Origin: Paenibacillus herberti
GTDB lineage: Bacteria; Bacillota; Bacilli; Paenibacillales; Paenibacillaceae
Direction: 5' to 3'
NCBI RefSeq assembly: GCF_002233675.1
Contig: NZ_NMUQ01000001.1
Coordinates: forward strand, 2,677,005 to 2,741,004
DNA length: 64,000 bases
The notes beneath the pieces are model-generated. The model was not told the DNA's origin, searched no databases, and saw only the letters and a list, made by a program, of their open reading frames with translations. Below, piece after piece: positions 1-9,022 of this stretch (within the stretch, counting starts at the first letter, position 1; every line of letters begins with the position of its first letter). A program made the position numbers and the translations under genes.

Positions 1-2821
1 TGCCGTCCTCATATACGTCGATAATATGTTCCTTACCAGATTTCTGGCCCGGTACCCGTTCAACCCATGCACCAGCGCCTTCCACATCCGCTAGAGCTGC
101 AAGACGCTGGCCGACCTTATTCTTCGCCGCCGAGTTCATGACGAGAAAGGTATTCTTGATCATGGACTCAAACGGATTGATAATGCTCCGCTGACTTCCC
201 TCCTCACTCATCTTCCGGATCGGGGTCGTGATGTTGGCGAACGCCTTCGACGCGCCATAGCCTCCGTTCTTAAAACCAGCCACGCCATCGTCATCGAAGT
301 AGCGCATGAAGGGCACGTAGTTAGGATAAAGCCGCTTCATCTCCTGAACCGCCTGCCCGGAAACAACACCAGCGTCCTGTAAGATGCTTAGGAGAGCATT
401 GTTATACTCCATAATCTGCTGATGAGCCTTCTGCACGATCGGATTGCTGTCCCAGCGATTCATAACCTCCATCATCTGGTTTGGAGTGAAGGGTGTCTCC
501 TTACCAAGCCGGCGCAAGTCAAAAGCGTGCTTCACGCTAAGGTAGGTCGCGAAGTCATGCTCGCGCATCCCGATTTCCTCTAACGGCCGGACGATGTTGG
601 CCATGCCATCGCTCAATTGGTTTCCTTTCTCGTCGAAGACACCGCGAGTTACGGCCATCTTGGCGCGTTCAGGGATGCCGCGACTGAGCCGAGCCAGCTT
701 GTAAAGCGACTTAGCTCCTTGTTCGACTTTGCCGGTCAGCGCGAGCTCTGCCAACCGAAGCGGATTTAGGTCATCAAACGCCTGCGTGTAGAAGTTGCTC
801 CAGTTCCAGCGCCGTTGCTTCTGGCCTCCGCCCATCTCGATCAGGCCCTTTGCCTGCTCGTAGTCGCCCTGCTGTAGCCACGTCTGCATGTCACGCTGAA
901 CGCGCACCAGACCGCGCTGCATCTTTGCAGGCATCGTGGAGTTGAGGAAAGCTCCGAATTGAGGAGCCAACTGCTTCGCCTGTGCCGGATCGGCAAGGTA
1001 AACGCGGAAGAATTCTGCGATTCCTTCATCGAACCACTCACTGCGCGGATACTGCTTATAATCATGGACGGCGACCTGATCCATCATGTTCAGCAGCTCC
1101 TGCTCAAGCTGACGATTCTGCTTCAGGTTGAACTTTTTGTCGAAGTGATGGCCAACCTCATGTGCCATGGTGTCCAGATCTTCGGCATAACCGGTTCGGA
1201 TGACTTCCGGACGAACCTTATAAAGGCCGAGAACCTTCTTCCGGGAAACACCCATACGCCCAGTATCAATTGTTACTCCAAGATTTTTTCGGTAGCTCGC
1301 TACGACCTGCACGCGGGAAATTGTTTTGCCGGTACCTGTTACAGTCGGTGACGGTGTTGTTACCGTGGGGCTCCCCGGAAGCGCGATTCGCGCCTGCGAT
1401 CCTTCCGGAAGTTGCCGCTTGATCTGATTTCGGCTTGTCTGTAGAGAGTCAGCTACCTGCTGCACCGCTGCCCGCTCAGTTGTATCTTCAATTGTTGGAG
1501 CCACCGCACGGATCGATGCCAGCTCGTCATCAATATCCTCGATGTCCTTCGGGCGCCAAGGCGGTACATCGCCCATATCGTCAGCAAAGCCCTCATTTAC
1601 CTGCTTCACAGCGAGCTGTTGCAAGTCCTTATTCGTAGGCTTCCGGCCGTTCTCTGCGAAAAAATCACGGTACCACCGTGGGTTCTCCGACTGTCTGCCG
1701 AAACGCCCTGTGACTTCCCCATCGGCGTTCTGAACAAGACCGCCCTGCCTCACACCGCCGCGCTCCGTCATCGACTTTTTGAGGTATTGGTATTGATCAT
1801 CAACCGCCTGTCCGTACTGTTGCTGCAGCTTATCATACCGGTTCAGATTGCCTGCCAACTCCACGCCTTGATCAGCCGTCGCCTGCCCGCTGATGTTCCG
1901 CTCAATGCGCGCAGAAGATGGTACCGGGAAGCTATCCGGAGGAGTAGGAGCATTCGTTCTCTCAATGAACGATTCTATTTCCTTACGCAGAGGAGCTTGC
2001 TGCACGTTCCGAATGGCCCGAGGAATCTGTGCCAATCCTTCAACAGCCCCACTGAGGCCACCGCCGAGCAGAGCGCCTGTAACAGCTAGATTAGCGATCT
2101 CACCGCCATCAGTTTTGTTCATGGCCATACCGGTTGCAACGTTGGTCGCCGCACCTTCTGCCGCTCCGCCAAGGATCCTCGATGCGAATCCGGGCAATTT
2201 GGTTGCTGCAGCACGCTCTACCTGACTCGCAATAGCACCTGCCCCCATAGCCGGACCACCAGCCATTAAGCCACGCGTCAGCTCCGACATACCGCCCCCA
2301 AGCCCACGTAAAAACTTATCGAATTCCTCATTGCCTGTCGTCGCATCGTACCGGGGTTTCCCCCACGGAACTGATGAGTTGTAATTTCCTTCTTGGAAGA
2401 CCTCGCCGGCTCGATAAATGGGAAAGTCCTTCAGATCCTCAAGGAATTGTTGTCCCCTGCTTGTGTTGGTCTCGTAGTGCACCTCTGGAACCTTAATCAT
2501 GCCTGGCAGTGTCTTCCGTTCCTGTGACTGGCCGAAAACAGCAGCTCCTCGCTTGATTGGATCGAATTCAAAAGGCTCCGGCGAGGATGCCGCAGCCTTC
2601 GGAGTTGCCATATAATCAAGATTCTTTTGGATCGTCCAGGGGTTGGTCATTGCATAGACCTGATTCCCAATAGCCTTTTCTTCCGGCGTTCTTAGCGGCG
2701 CTGGAGATGTGTCCGCGTAAACAGCCTTCACTCCGGAATAACGAGACGTTCTTCCGTTGCCAGATGAGCTGCTCTCCGTCGATCCATTAAGGGGCTTCAC
2801 TCCCGCATACTTGCTGGCCAT
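1..2821 (-). CDS. Large virion-associated protein with HEXXH metalloprotease motif (partial, C-terminus off window)
   Basis: The minus-strand frame is open from the triple ATG at 2827-2819 to the left edge, so at least 940 residues are present and the C-terminus lies outside the window. Around residue 554 it reads HEVGH (plus positions 1148-1162), followed about 40 residues later by EGIAEFF (about 1007-1027). This is the HEXXH...E layout of zinc gluzincin proteases. The N-terminus is low-complexity; a glycine/alanine-rich hydrophobic stretch lies near residues 180-240. Large proteins with several unrelated domains in this position of podovirus/siphovirus late operons are usually internal or ejected virion proteins. 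Start: GGAAAGGAG lies 7 bases before the third ATG, so 2821 is preferred. The exact virion role is inferred from context. Confidence 0.8.
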   Translation of the reverse strand, partial: MASKYAGVKPLNGSTESSSSGNGRTSRYSGVKAVYADTSPAPLRTPEEKAIGNQVYAMTNPWTIQKNLDYMATPKAAASSPEPFEFDPIKRGAAVFGQSQERKTLPGMIKVPEVHYETNTSRGQQFLEDLKDFPIYRAGEVFQEGNYNSSVPWGKPRYDATTGNEEFDKFLRGLGGGMSELTRGLMAGGPAMGAGAIASQVERAAATKLPGFASRILGGAAEGAATNVATGMAMNKTDGGEIANLAVTGALLGGGLSGAVEGLAQIPRAIRNVQQAPLRKEIESFIERTNAPTPPDSFPVPSSARIERNISGQATADQGVELAGNLNRYDKLQQQYGQAVDDQYQYLKKSMTERGGVRQGGLVQNADGEVTGRFGRQSENPRWYRDFFAENGRKPTNKDLQQLAVKQVNEGFADDMGDVPPWRPKDIEDIDDELASIRAVAPTIEDTTERAAVQQVADSLQTSRNQIKRQLPEGSQARIALPGSPTVTTPSPTVTGTGKTISRVQVVASYRKNLGVTIDTGRMGVSRKKVLGLYKVRPEVIRTGYAEDLDTMAHEVGHHFDKKFNLKQNRQLEQELLNMMDQVAVHDYKQYPRSEWFDEGIAEFFRVYLADPAQAKQLAPQFGAFLNSTMPAKMQRGLVRVQRDMQTWLQQGDYEQAKGLIEMGGGQKQRRWNWSNFYTQAFDDLNPLRLAELALTGKVEQGAKSLYKLARLSRGIPERAKMAVTRGVFDEKGNQLSDGMANIVRPLEEIGMREHDFATYLSVKHAFDLRRLGKETPFTPNQMMEVMNRWDSNPIVQKAHQQIMEYNNALLSILQDAGVVSGQAVQEMKRLYPNYVPFMRYFDDDGVAGFKNGGYGASKAFANITTPIRKMSEEGSQRSIINPFESMIKNTFLVMNSAAKNKVGQRLAALADVEGAGAWVERVPGQKSGKEHIIDVYEDG

Positions 2822-2842
2822 CATCATTCTCCTTTCCAGGCT

Positions 2843-3250
2843 TTAGCCTAAGATTTTCCTGATGTAGTTCTTAGTCTCTGTTGGAGCATGTGCAAGCCAG
2901 TTGTCTCCGTATTTACGGACGGCCTTGTCTACATTACCTCCGCCCCAGTTGTAACCGGCGAGCGCCTTTTGCCAGTCCCCATCATACTTAGCTGCTAGGC
3001 CTGAGAGCATTTTACCTGCAGCATCCACTGCTTGGGTTGGGTCATAAGGATCGATGCCATAGCCGCGTGCGGTTGCTGGCATAAATTGCATCATCCCTGC
3101 TGCACCACTCTTCTTATTTTTAGCGTTGGGGTTAAATCCTGACTCCGTCTTGGCCACGGATTCTAGGATTCCGGATGGTAGACCGTATTTACTTTGTGCC
3201 GAATCGAATAGGCTGGCGTATTGGTTCGGCGCCTCTACACCAGCACCTAC
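2843..3250 (-). CDS. Lytic transglycosylase (SLT) domain, probably expressed as a -1 frameshift extension
   Basis: The reading frame encodes a soluble lytic transglycosylase fold that cleaves peptidoglycan glycan strands: TESGFNP carries the catalytic glutamate and is followed by GAAGMMQFMPATA and ALAGYNWGGGNVDKA. The only usual start in frame is GTG at 3157, just four codons before the catalytic Glu. It would remove the helix YASLFDSAQSKYGLPSGIL that belongs to the domain. The frame stays open upstream to 3325 and overlaps the end of the preceding gene, which ends GGA AAG TAG. A -1 slip on the heptamer GGGAAAG (3250-3256) joins the two and adds 135 residues. So this is most likely the C-terminal domain of an 803-residue virion protein used for local wall digestion during DNA entry. 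Confidence 0.85.
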   Translation of the reverse strand, partial: VGAGVEAPNQYASLFDSAQSKYGLPSGILESVAKTESGFNPNAKNKKSGAAGMMQFMPATARGYGIDPYDPTQAVDAAGKMLSGLAAKYDGDWQKALAGYNWGGGNVDKAVRKYGDNWLAHAPTETKNYIRKILG

Positions 3251-3256
3251 TTTCCC
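3212..3256 (-). other. Candidate programmed -1 ribosomal frameshift signal
   Basis: On the minus strand GGGAAAG (3256-3250) has the X XXY YYZ form, with GGA and AAG as zero-frame codons, and is followed at once by the stop TAG. Five bases after the heptamer a stem begins: GCTGGTGT (3244-3237) pairs with ACGCCAGC (3219-3212), 8 bp with one G-U pair and a 17-base loop. GGGAAAG is the same heptamer used by phage lambda for gpG/gpGT. Heptamer, spacer and stem all fit the textbook arrangement. Confidence 0.75.
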
Positions 3257-5253
3257 ATATTTGGCTGATCCGGTGTCGTGATTCTGCCTCCACCTTGGTT
3301 CTGTTTCATGAAGGCTGTTTCTTCATCTGAGGTAATACCCATGTAGCGAAGCACCTGCGCAATGCTGCCGTCATCGTATCCCTGAGACTGCATTGAGGTA
3401 ACCGTGTCCACCCAAACGTTGTATCTCGCACCAGCATTGGTTTTCGGCGGTGTATACCTATACGCCTTACCCGTGCCGTCTTTGCCCTCATACTGAAAGG
3501 ATTGTGCCAAGTCTTTGATTTGATTAGGGTTGACTGTACGGATCTCCGCGGCCTTACCATCGCTGTATGGGGTACCCGATTGTACTCCGAAGGATTCAAG
3601 TCCTGCTGGAGCTTGACCAGTAAGTTTCCAGATGTCAACGAGGCGGTTGAAAGAGTTATTACTATTTTGCTGGCCTTGACTTCCTTGCTGCAGCTGATAT
3701 GAACGATCGGATTCCAGCACGCCTCTACCATAATCACGGTCATCTTGATAAATACCACGATTGTACTGCTGCTGGGACATCGCTTGATTAAACGCAAGCT
3801 GCAATGCCTCCATCGTCTTTCCCTTACCGCCAGCAGCAGCCTGACGGAATAGACCCGTCCAATCCGACTGTGGGTTTACAATATTGCCTGTAAGACCAGC
3901 CACTCCAAGAGCAGCATCAAAGTTGGCTTGTCGATTCTGGAGCTGAGATTGCTGGCCCGCGAGGCTCAATGGTGCATTACCGCTCGAAGCCTGACGGAGT
4001 AGCCCGCTCCAATCCGACTGCGGTCCCAAAACCTGCCCCGTTAAATTTGAATAGGCTAAAGCCGCTTCGAGGTTCTGCTGCTTACCTGCCATTGTTGACT
4101 GACCGTTGTACTGGCCTGTTAAACCAGCCTCCTGCATCAGCTTGTTCCAATCAAACTGATCCTCTGCAAACTGCTGATTGATGTCATCCCGATAGCGGCC
4201 GTAGTTGACCTGGTCCATTTCAAAAGCCCGGCCATCGCCGTACTTGAGCAGATCATAGAGTGCCGCCGCTTTATCCGAGTTGACTCCTTGCTGCAGAGCG
4301 AGCTCGTTCTTCGCTGCGTTGTTCTGTAACTGTGAGCGCTGCTCACTGATATTTTGAAGGGCGTTCGATTCCTGTCGGTTAATATCCGTGAGCGCCCCCT
4401 GCCGACTTGCCGCTTGGGATGCTGCGAGCGTAAGATTTTGCCCATCTCCTGTAAGCCCGGCATTAGCCATTTGCTCCTGCATCGACTGCTGGCCCTGCAT
4501 AGAGACCACGTCAGATGCATTCCGATTGTCATAGGCTGATTGCTTGGCTTGCGTCTCTTGCGAGTTGTAACCTTGTAGTGCCGTTGCCAGTGCATCTCGA
4601 AGTTTCTGTTGCTCCGAAGCTAAGCGGTTATCGTAGAGCGCGTTTAACTCATTCTTCATGCCATTCATATCCGGCCCAGTATAAGATGGTTGGTAACCGC
4701 CGCTATTTGGAGATGACTGCGGCATGCCACTTTGCCCACCTTGCATCGGGTAGTTGGGAGAAGGAGTAAACGTCGCTCCACCAGATGGTTGCGACGGTGT
4801 AGGTGTGCTGTTGTTTTGTCCAGCCAAGTATGTTCGCAGTTGCCCTGCATTCATGCCTTGGATCTGCTTGGCGAGACTTGGATCAAGTTGAGCATATAAC
4901 CCTTGAGCTGTACTAGACGCCCAATTTTTATTACCTACATCATACTGATCCTTTGCATACAGGATGTCGTTGAGCAGTTTTCCTGAGCCAGCGCTACCAG
5001 TGACGTTAGTTCCCTGTTGTACGTAATTCGTCGAGGGGACAGGAGACGGTGCAGGTGTAGGCGCACTGCTGCCATAAGTGGTATAGTTACCGCCGCTCGG
5101 TTTGTTGACAATTGGGTTCTGCAGCGTGAAGCTGCCACCTAGCGCATTACCACCGTTTGCCTGTGATTGCAGAGCTTGTTGTGCCTTCTCGCTACCTGCA
5201 GCTGCTGCCTTTTCTTGTGCTGCACGTAACTTGGCCAAATCAATACCAGCCAT
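3247..5253 (-). CDS. Q/N/A/S-rich internal or tail virion protein; zero-frame product of frameshift pair
   Basis: This 668-residue protein is very rich in Gln, Asn, Ala, Ser and Gly, with no clear catalytic motif. Residues about 40-200 are proline/serine-rich low complexity. The middle (about 200-330) is a long Gln-rich helical region. Two imperfect internal repeats carry the phrases GLTGQ/GLTGN and PQSDW(S/T)GLxRQA (about 385-480). Composition and position between tail genes and the large metalloprotease protein suggest an internal core/ejection protein. Its stop TAG sits right after a slippery heptamer, giving access to the transglycosylase frame downstream. The ATG abuts the previous gene's stop (TAGATG), indicating translational coupling. 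Specific function is not recognised. Confidence 0.85.
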   Translation of the reverse strand: MAGIDLAKLRAAQEKAAAAGSEKAQQALQSQANGGNALGGSFTLQNPIVNKPSGGNYTTYGSSAPTPAPSPVPSTNYVQQGTNVTGSAGSGKLLNDILYAKDQYDVGNKNWASSTAQGLYAQLDPSLAKQIQGMNAGQLRTYLAGQNNSTPTPSQPSGGATFTPSPNYPMQGGQSGMPQSSPNSGGYQPSYTGPDMNGMKNELNALYDNRLASEQQKLRDALATALQGYNSQETQAKQSAYDNRNASDVVSMQGQQSMQEQMANAGLTGDGQNLTLAASQAASRQGALTDINRQESNALQNISEQRSQLQNNAAKNELALQQGVNSDKAAALYDLLKYGDGRAFEMDQVNYGRYRDDINQQFAEDQFDWNKLMQEAGLTGQYNGQSTMAGKQQNLEAALAYSNLTGQVLGPQSDWSGLLRQASSGNAPLSLAGQQSQLQNRQANFDAALGVAGLTGNIVNPQSDWTGLFRQAAAGGKGKTMEALQLAFNQAMSQQQYNRGIYQDDRDYGRGVLESDRSYQLQQGSQGQQNSNNSFNRLVDIWKLTGQAPAGLESFGVQSGTPYSDGKAAEIRTVNPNQIKDLAQSFQYEGKDGTGKAYRYTPPKTNAGARYNVWVDTVTSMQSQGYDDGSIAQVLRYMGITSDEETAFMKQNQGGGRITTPDQPNMGK

Positions 5254-5607
5254 CTAAACCGCTCCTTCCTCTGGAGGTTGCACCGGATCCGGCGTAGGCT
5301 CTACCGGCGGTGTCGCTGGATCAGTAGGAATCACCACCGGCGGTCCGGGCTCCACTGGAGGATCCGGAGTAGGTTCCGGCTCTGGTTGTACTGGACGAGG
5401 AGGCATTAACGCCTCTGTCGCTGCATGTTCCTGCTCCGTAACCCAGCCTTTAGCCTTTGCGTTATCCACTTGGTCGTAACTGTATGTTGCAGCAGCGTAC
5501 TGCTTTACCGGTTGCACGTATTCCACTCGAATGTTTGGAAAAGCCCGATTTCCGTACAAGAAAATGTCGCGAGCGTAGTTTCCTGTTAGGAACGCATAAA
5601 CCGCCAT
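5254..5607 (-). CDS. Small phage tail-region protein with Pro-rich acidic C-terminus
   Basis: 117 residues. Residues 1-75 look globular (MAVYAFLTGNYARDIFLYG...). The last 50 are a Pro/Glu/Val repeat-like tail (PEPEPTPDPPVEPGPP). The stop and the start of the next gene are fused as TAGATG, so it is part of the tail operon. No family recognised; position next to XkdW-like and receptor-binding genes suggests a tail-tip or baseplate accessory. Confidence 0.75.
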   Translation of the reverse strand: MAVYAFLTGNYARDIFLYGNRAFPNIRVEYVQPVKQYAAATYSYDQVDNAKAKGWVTEQEHAATEALMPPRPVQPEPEPTPDPPVEPGPPVVIPTDPATPPVEPTPDPVQPPEEGAV

Positions 5608-5958
5608 CTACCGTCCCCCCATGCTATCCAAGATAAATTCCATGAATGCCGTCTGGTCAGCAGACTGTTGTGCCAACTGCTGCTCTAGCTGTTCGATACG
5701 GAGCTGGTCCGGCGTCTTTGGAACTAGTCGTGCGCTCCATTCTTCATCAAGCTCAACCTGCGAGCGCATGACCATATTGCTGTTCACGATTTTGTAAATT
5801 GGTTGACCGCGTTCGTTAGTCAACGGAATGTTGAAGTGCCTGCCGGACTGCCCGGAGACTGGGATGTCTCCTGGCTGTGGTTGCTCAAAGCCCGTTGTAT
5901 ATCCCAACACGACAAGTCCATCAACGTTGGCTCGAATGTACCATTGGTAATCGTTCAT
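5608..5958 (-). CDS. XkdW-like tail fibre-associated protein
   Basis: 116 residues with N-terminal MNDYQWYIRANVDGLVVLGY and a C-terminal coiled coil (about 85-105: QLRIEQLEQQLAQQ) ending FILDSMGGR. Short proteins with this aromatic N-terminus and a heptad C-terminus sit beside tail fibres in Bacillus-type prophages (XkdW group); the family call is tentative. It lies directly between the putative receptor-binding protein and the Pro-rich protein and is clearly in the same operon. Confidence 0.7.
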   Translation of the reverse strand: MNDYQWYIRANVDGLVVLGYTTGFEQPQPGDIPVSGQSGRHFNIPLTNERGQPIYKIVNSNMVMRSQVELDEEWSARLVPKTPDQLRIEQLEQQLAQQSADQTAFMEFILDSMGGR

Positions 5959-5969
5959 TCAAATCCTCC

Positions 5970-7085
5970 TCATAGCTCTGCATCAGCAGTCCAATGACAG
6001 TACCGCTTTGGGGTTTGTGGACCATTCAGAACATAATCTTGCACAAATCCTCTTTCCCCTATAGAAACTGCAATACTACCATTAACTACAGTACGATCCC
6101 CAATTCCGTCATAGATTGCCGTTTCCATGCCCGTGATGCCATATATCTTCACAGTCGGCGCGATGCGCTTTGGCGTTTTAAAACTAATTGAATTAACGGT
6201 TGTACCTGTGTTGGTTCCGTCAAAACTAGACGTTAGATTGGACCCCGTATGAGTCGTCGTTCCTGCTTTTGTATTTAAATCGTAGCTTTTCTCGTAATAG
6301 CGCTGGCATAAATCCAACTCTTCCCCAATCGATCTTGAAGCAAAAGGAAAAGCCCACTCCCCGACATTTAGCTGGACGTTAGCAAACTCGTAAGTCCCCG
6401 TTTTTGCAGTGCTTCCGAGCCTAAGAATTTGGAAATACAAGCAGCTATTATCTGTTATAGTCTTTCCCGTAATGGTTGGAATGTTTAGAGTTATGGATAT
6501 GGGCTGGAAAGTAGTTGTTAACGTTATTGCAGAATTGACTGATACCCCTGGTGATGGTGAGCCTGCGCTACCGAAAATTTGAAAAGCTGCCACGTCAATC
6601 GTGCTGTTATAATTCGCACAGCGAGCATACATACTCAAGGTGACTTTTTGACCTGCAAATGTTCTGACGTCTTCAATTCTTTGGCCTAACGTGACTGCTC
6701 CTGTTGATAGTGATGTTACATTCATTGATAAATAATAGTTTGGATTCAGACCACCCAACATCTCTCCTGAAGGAAAAGGCAATCTAGAAACGGCATAAGA
6801 AGCTGAGCCTCCGTCATCAGTTACAATCCATCGATCAGCCGTGTATATGTTGCGTCCTGAAAAAGAGCTGCCTCGCTGCCAGATATCAAAGCCTCCGTTA
6901 ATAAATGCTTGTTTGCTTCGATTTGAAATAGAATATTGGGGCAAAGGATCTGATCCGTTGATATAATCCCGCATCTGATCTAGCGGTTGCATCATCTGGT
7001 CCCGAAAGGCCGTTTCGTTGGCCGGCTTCTGCGGGAATGTCACCGTATTCCGAAATCCGTCTGGTGGATTAAATTGAAAAGGCAC
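5970..7085 (-). CDS. Phage tail fibre / receptor-binding protein with carbohydrate-binding-like domain
   Basis: 371 residues. The phrase NGGFDIWQRGSSF...YTADRW (about 63-88) is a recurrent start of beta-sandwich, carbohydrate-binding-module-like domains in phage tail proteins. The rest is Thr/Ser/Asn-rich beta structure, ending HWTADAEL. Residues 1-60 probably attach to the tail. Expected role: binding of cell-wall glycopolymers during adsorption, at the distal tail. Family assignment rests on this motif and location. Confidence 0.75.
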   Translation of the reverse strand: MPFQFNPPDGFRNTVTFPQKPANETAFRDQMMQPLDQMRDYINGSDPLPQYSISNRSKQAFINGGFDIWQRGSSFSGRNIYTADRWIVTDDGGSASYAVSRLPFPSGEMLGGLNPNYYLSMNVTSLSTGAVTLGQRIEDVRTFAGQKVTLSMYARCANYNSTIDVAAFQIFGSAGSPSPGVSVNSAITLTTTFQPISITLNIPTITGKTITDNSCLYFQILRLGSTAKTGTYEFANVQLNVGEWAFPFASRSIGEELDLCQRYYEKSYDLNTKAGTTTHTGSNLTSSFDGTNTGTTVNSISFKTPKRIAPTVKIYGITGMETAIYDGIGDRTVVNGSIAVSIGERGFVQDYVLNGPQTPKRYCHWTADAEL

Positions 7086-7095
7086 GCTGCACCTC

Positions 7096-9018
7096 CTATT
7101 TGACTTTTTTCACAATTAGATACTGGATAATCAAACTCATCAGGGAGAGATTCTCGTTCAGAGACGCGTTCGCAAACTCCATCTGGAAGTAAACGACCTT
7201 CTTCGTTCGCGGCCGAAGGCGTTCCGGCGGTGGATACTCGTTCACGCTCCACGTCCAAATATCCCAGGCAGCCAGATCCCAACGGAATGAGTTGACGTTT
7301 ACTTCTTCCTCGTCGACCTTCTCACCCCGCTCGCTGATGTACCGAATGCTTACCGTGCTATAGCCCCCAGCCTTGCTCGTGAACCAGACCTTCTTCACCG
7401 TCTTAAGCCAGTCCGGTAAGCCGAAGCTGAAGCGCTTGGTCAGCCAATACGCCTTGATCGGCTGACCGAAGTCATTTTGGTTGGCCGTGAAGCTGACAAG
7501 CCGCCCCGCCCCGCGGCTACCGTAGTAGAGCTCACGGTCGCTTTGGGTCCAGCATGCCGCGTCGATACCGCTGAGCGGGAACCATGGGAGCCGTTCCTCG
7601 TCAGCTGCCACATTACCGCTGCTCCCGAAGGGACCGAGCCGGTAGTCCCAGACGAAGACGGTCGAGCCGACGCAGAGCCAGTAACGGCCATCGAAGTCGA
7701 CGCTGCTTGCCGCCTGCAAGTCCGACCGCGGTAGATCCAAGAGCCCCGGCCTCGTCGGCTGCCCGTTGATATTGCCACTAATCGGCTGTACGTTGCGCTC
7801 GTCCTTGAGGCTCGTCTGCAGCAGAATGAAGCCGCCCAGCTCCGAGTTAAAGAAAACTATGTTGTTATCAATTATCTGAACACTGCCCGGCATGTCACAG
7901 CCTATTGCGCCGTTGATCGGATAGAGCGGGAACGATGCACCGATCTGGCTCGCCCCCCAGAAGCCCTGCGTGACTGGGTTGGAGTAGCTGGTGAAGTACA
8001 GGCTGCGCTCCTTGAGGTACACGAGCTTGTCGTAATGCTTAGCACAGGCAATGAGCCGCTCCGAACTGCTACCCACATCCGAATATTCGTTCTCCGGCCA
8101 GTAGGTCGGATCCATGAGCCCGCTTCGGAACGCTCGGTTTGGATAACCTGAATTGCCCCATAGGAACACGCGCGTGTCGTTGTCACCGCCGTAGTCAATC
8201 GAATAACGGCAGCCACGGATTCGGTCTGCTGCGCCGGGATTAGTCTTATAGGCAGTAACGATGACGTTGTTCGGCGCACTGGTTGGGATCACTCCGGCAG
8301 GAGAACCGCCACTGGCGAAATCTACAAAGGCATAGGGCGATGCCGTCCTGTCTACTGTAAAATGTGTTCCCTCCGTCTTCGCCGCACCGTTGATTGTTAG
8401 CGTGATGGCCGTCGCATCCATCCCTGTAACTGGCAGATAGTACTTGGTCGCCTTGCCGTCCGAACTAAAGCTGACCTTGAATGCTGGCGTGAGCAGATTG
8501 GCCTGTTGATAAGGAGTTCCACCACCGCTCGGTGGAACCGAAATCGTCAACGTTGGCACGAAGCCCGTTACGTTAGCCGCGGCGAAGCTGTTGTCGATGA
8601 CAACGTACTGGCTGCCGTTGAGATAATAGAGTTTCCCGCCGCCGAATGCGAAGAAGGTACCTGGCGTATTAGCTAAGCCACTCATAAGAGATACAGGCGC
8701 GCTACTACCGCCCTGTCGGTACAACCCTGTTCCCCAAGCAAAGACGCGCTGCCCCATCCAAAGGCGCTCATATGCCCCATTCACACGACCAGCTCCAAGC
8801 GAAGTAGCGAAGACGTAGGCTTGGCCATCCCTCTTACTCAGAATGCTGCCGTTATCGTTGGCCAGCATGTTGAGCATAGCCGGGCTTTGGTTGTCCCGGA
8901 TCTGCGTAGGATCGTACTTATAGGAGACGCCGCCAGAAAGCATGACCTGCGAGTCTGCACCGAGCCGCAGCTCGGGTGGAGGCGCAGTTGCCGCTGGGCG
9001 GTCTATCGAGATGCCCAT
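7096..9018 (-). CDS. Phage tail nozzle/hub-like structural protein
   Basis: 640 residues, beta-rich throughout. The N-terminus (LSGGVSYKYDPTQI...QSPAMLNM...SILSKRDG) resembles the opening of propeller-like tail or DNA-stabilisation proteins in short-tailed phages, in which a protein with repeated beta blades closes the tail tube. It follows the adaptor gene after 4 bases and is followed by the fibre gene. The C-terminus (LSLMSLIIQYLIVKKVK) is hydrophobic/basic. No enzyme motif seen; role inferred from fold-like pattern and gene order. Confidence 0.7.
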   Translation of the reverse strand: MGISIDRPAATAPPPELRLGADSQVMLSGGVSYKYDPTQIRDNQSPAMLNMLANDNGSILSKRDGQAYVFATSLGAGRVNGAYERLWMGQRVFAWGTGLYRQGGSSAPVSLMSGLANTPGTFFAFGGGKLYYLNGSQYVVIDNSFAAANVTGFVPTLTISVPPSGGGTPYQQANLLTPAFKVSFSSDGKATKYYLPVTGMDATAITLTINGAAKTEGTHFTVDRTASPYAFVDFASGGSPAGVIPTSAPNNVIVTAYKTNPGAADRIRGCRYSIDYGGDNDTRVFLWGNSGYPNRAFRSGLMDPTYWPENEYSDVGSSSERLIACAKHYDKLVYLKERSLYFTSYSNPVTQGFWGASQIGASFPLYPINGAIGCDMPGSVQIIDNNIVFFNSELGGFILLQTSLKDERNVQPISGNINGQPTRPGLLDLPRSDLQAASSVDFDGRYWLCVGSTVFVWDYRLGPFGSSGNVAADEERLPWFPLSGIDAACWTQSDRELYYGSRGAGRLVSFTANQNDFGQPIKAYWLTKRFSFGLPDWLKTVKKVWFTSKAGGYSTVSIRYISERGEKVDEEEVNVNSFRWDLAAWDIWTWSVNEYPPPERLRPRTKKVVYFQMEFANASLNENLSLMSLIIQYLIVKKVK

Positions 9019-9022
9019 CTAA

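Noticed and set aside
959-2225. Several plus-strand open frames at the left end
   Set aside because: They are antisense to the continuous minus-strand virion gene that carries the HEXXH motif; none has an SD or a recognisable pattern.
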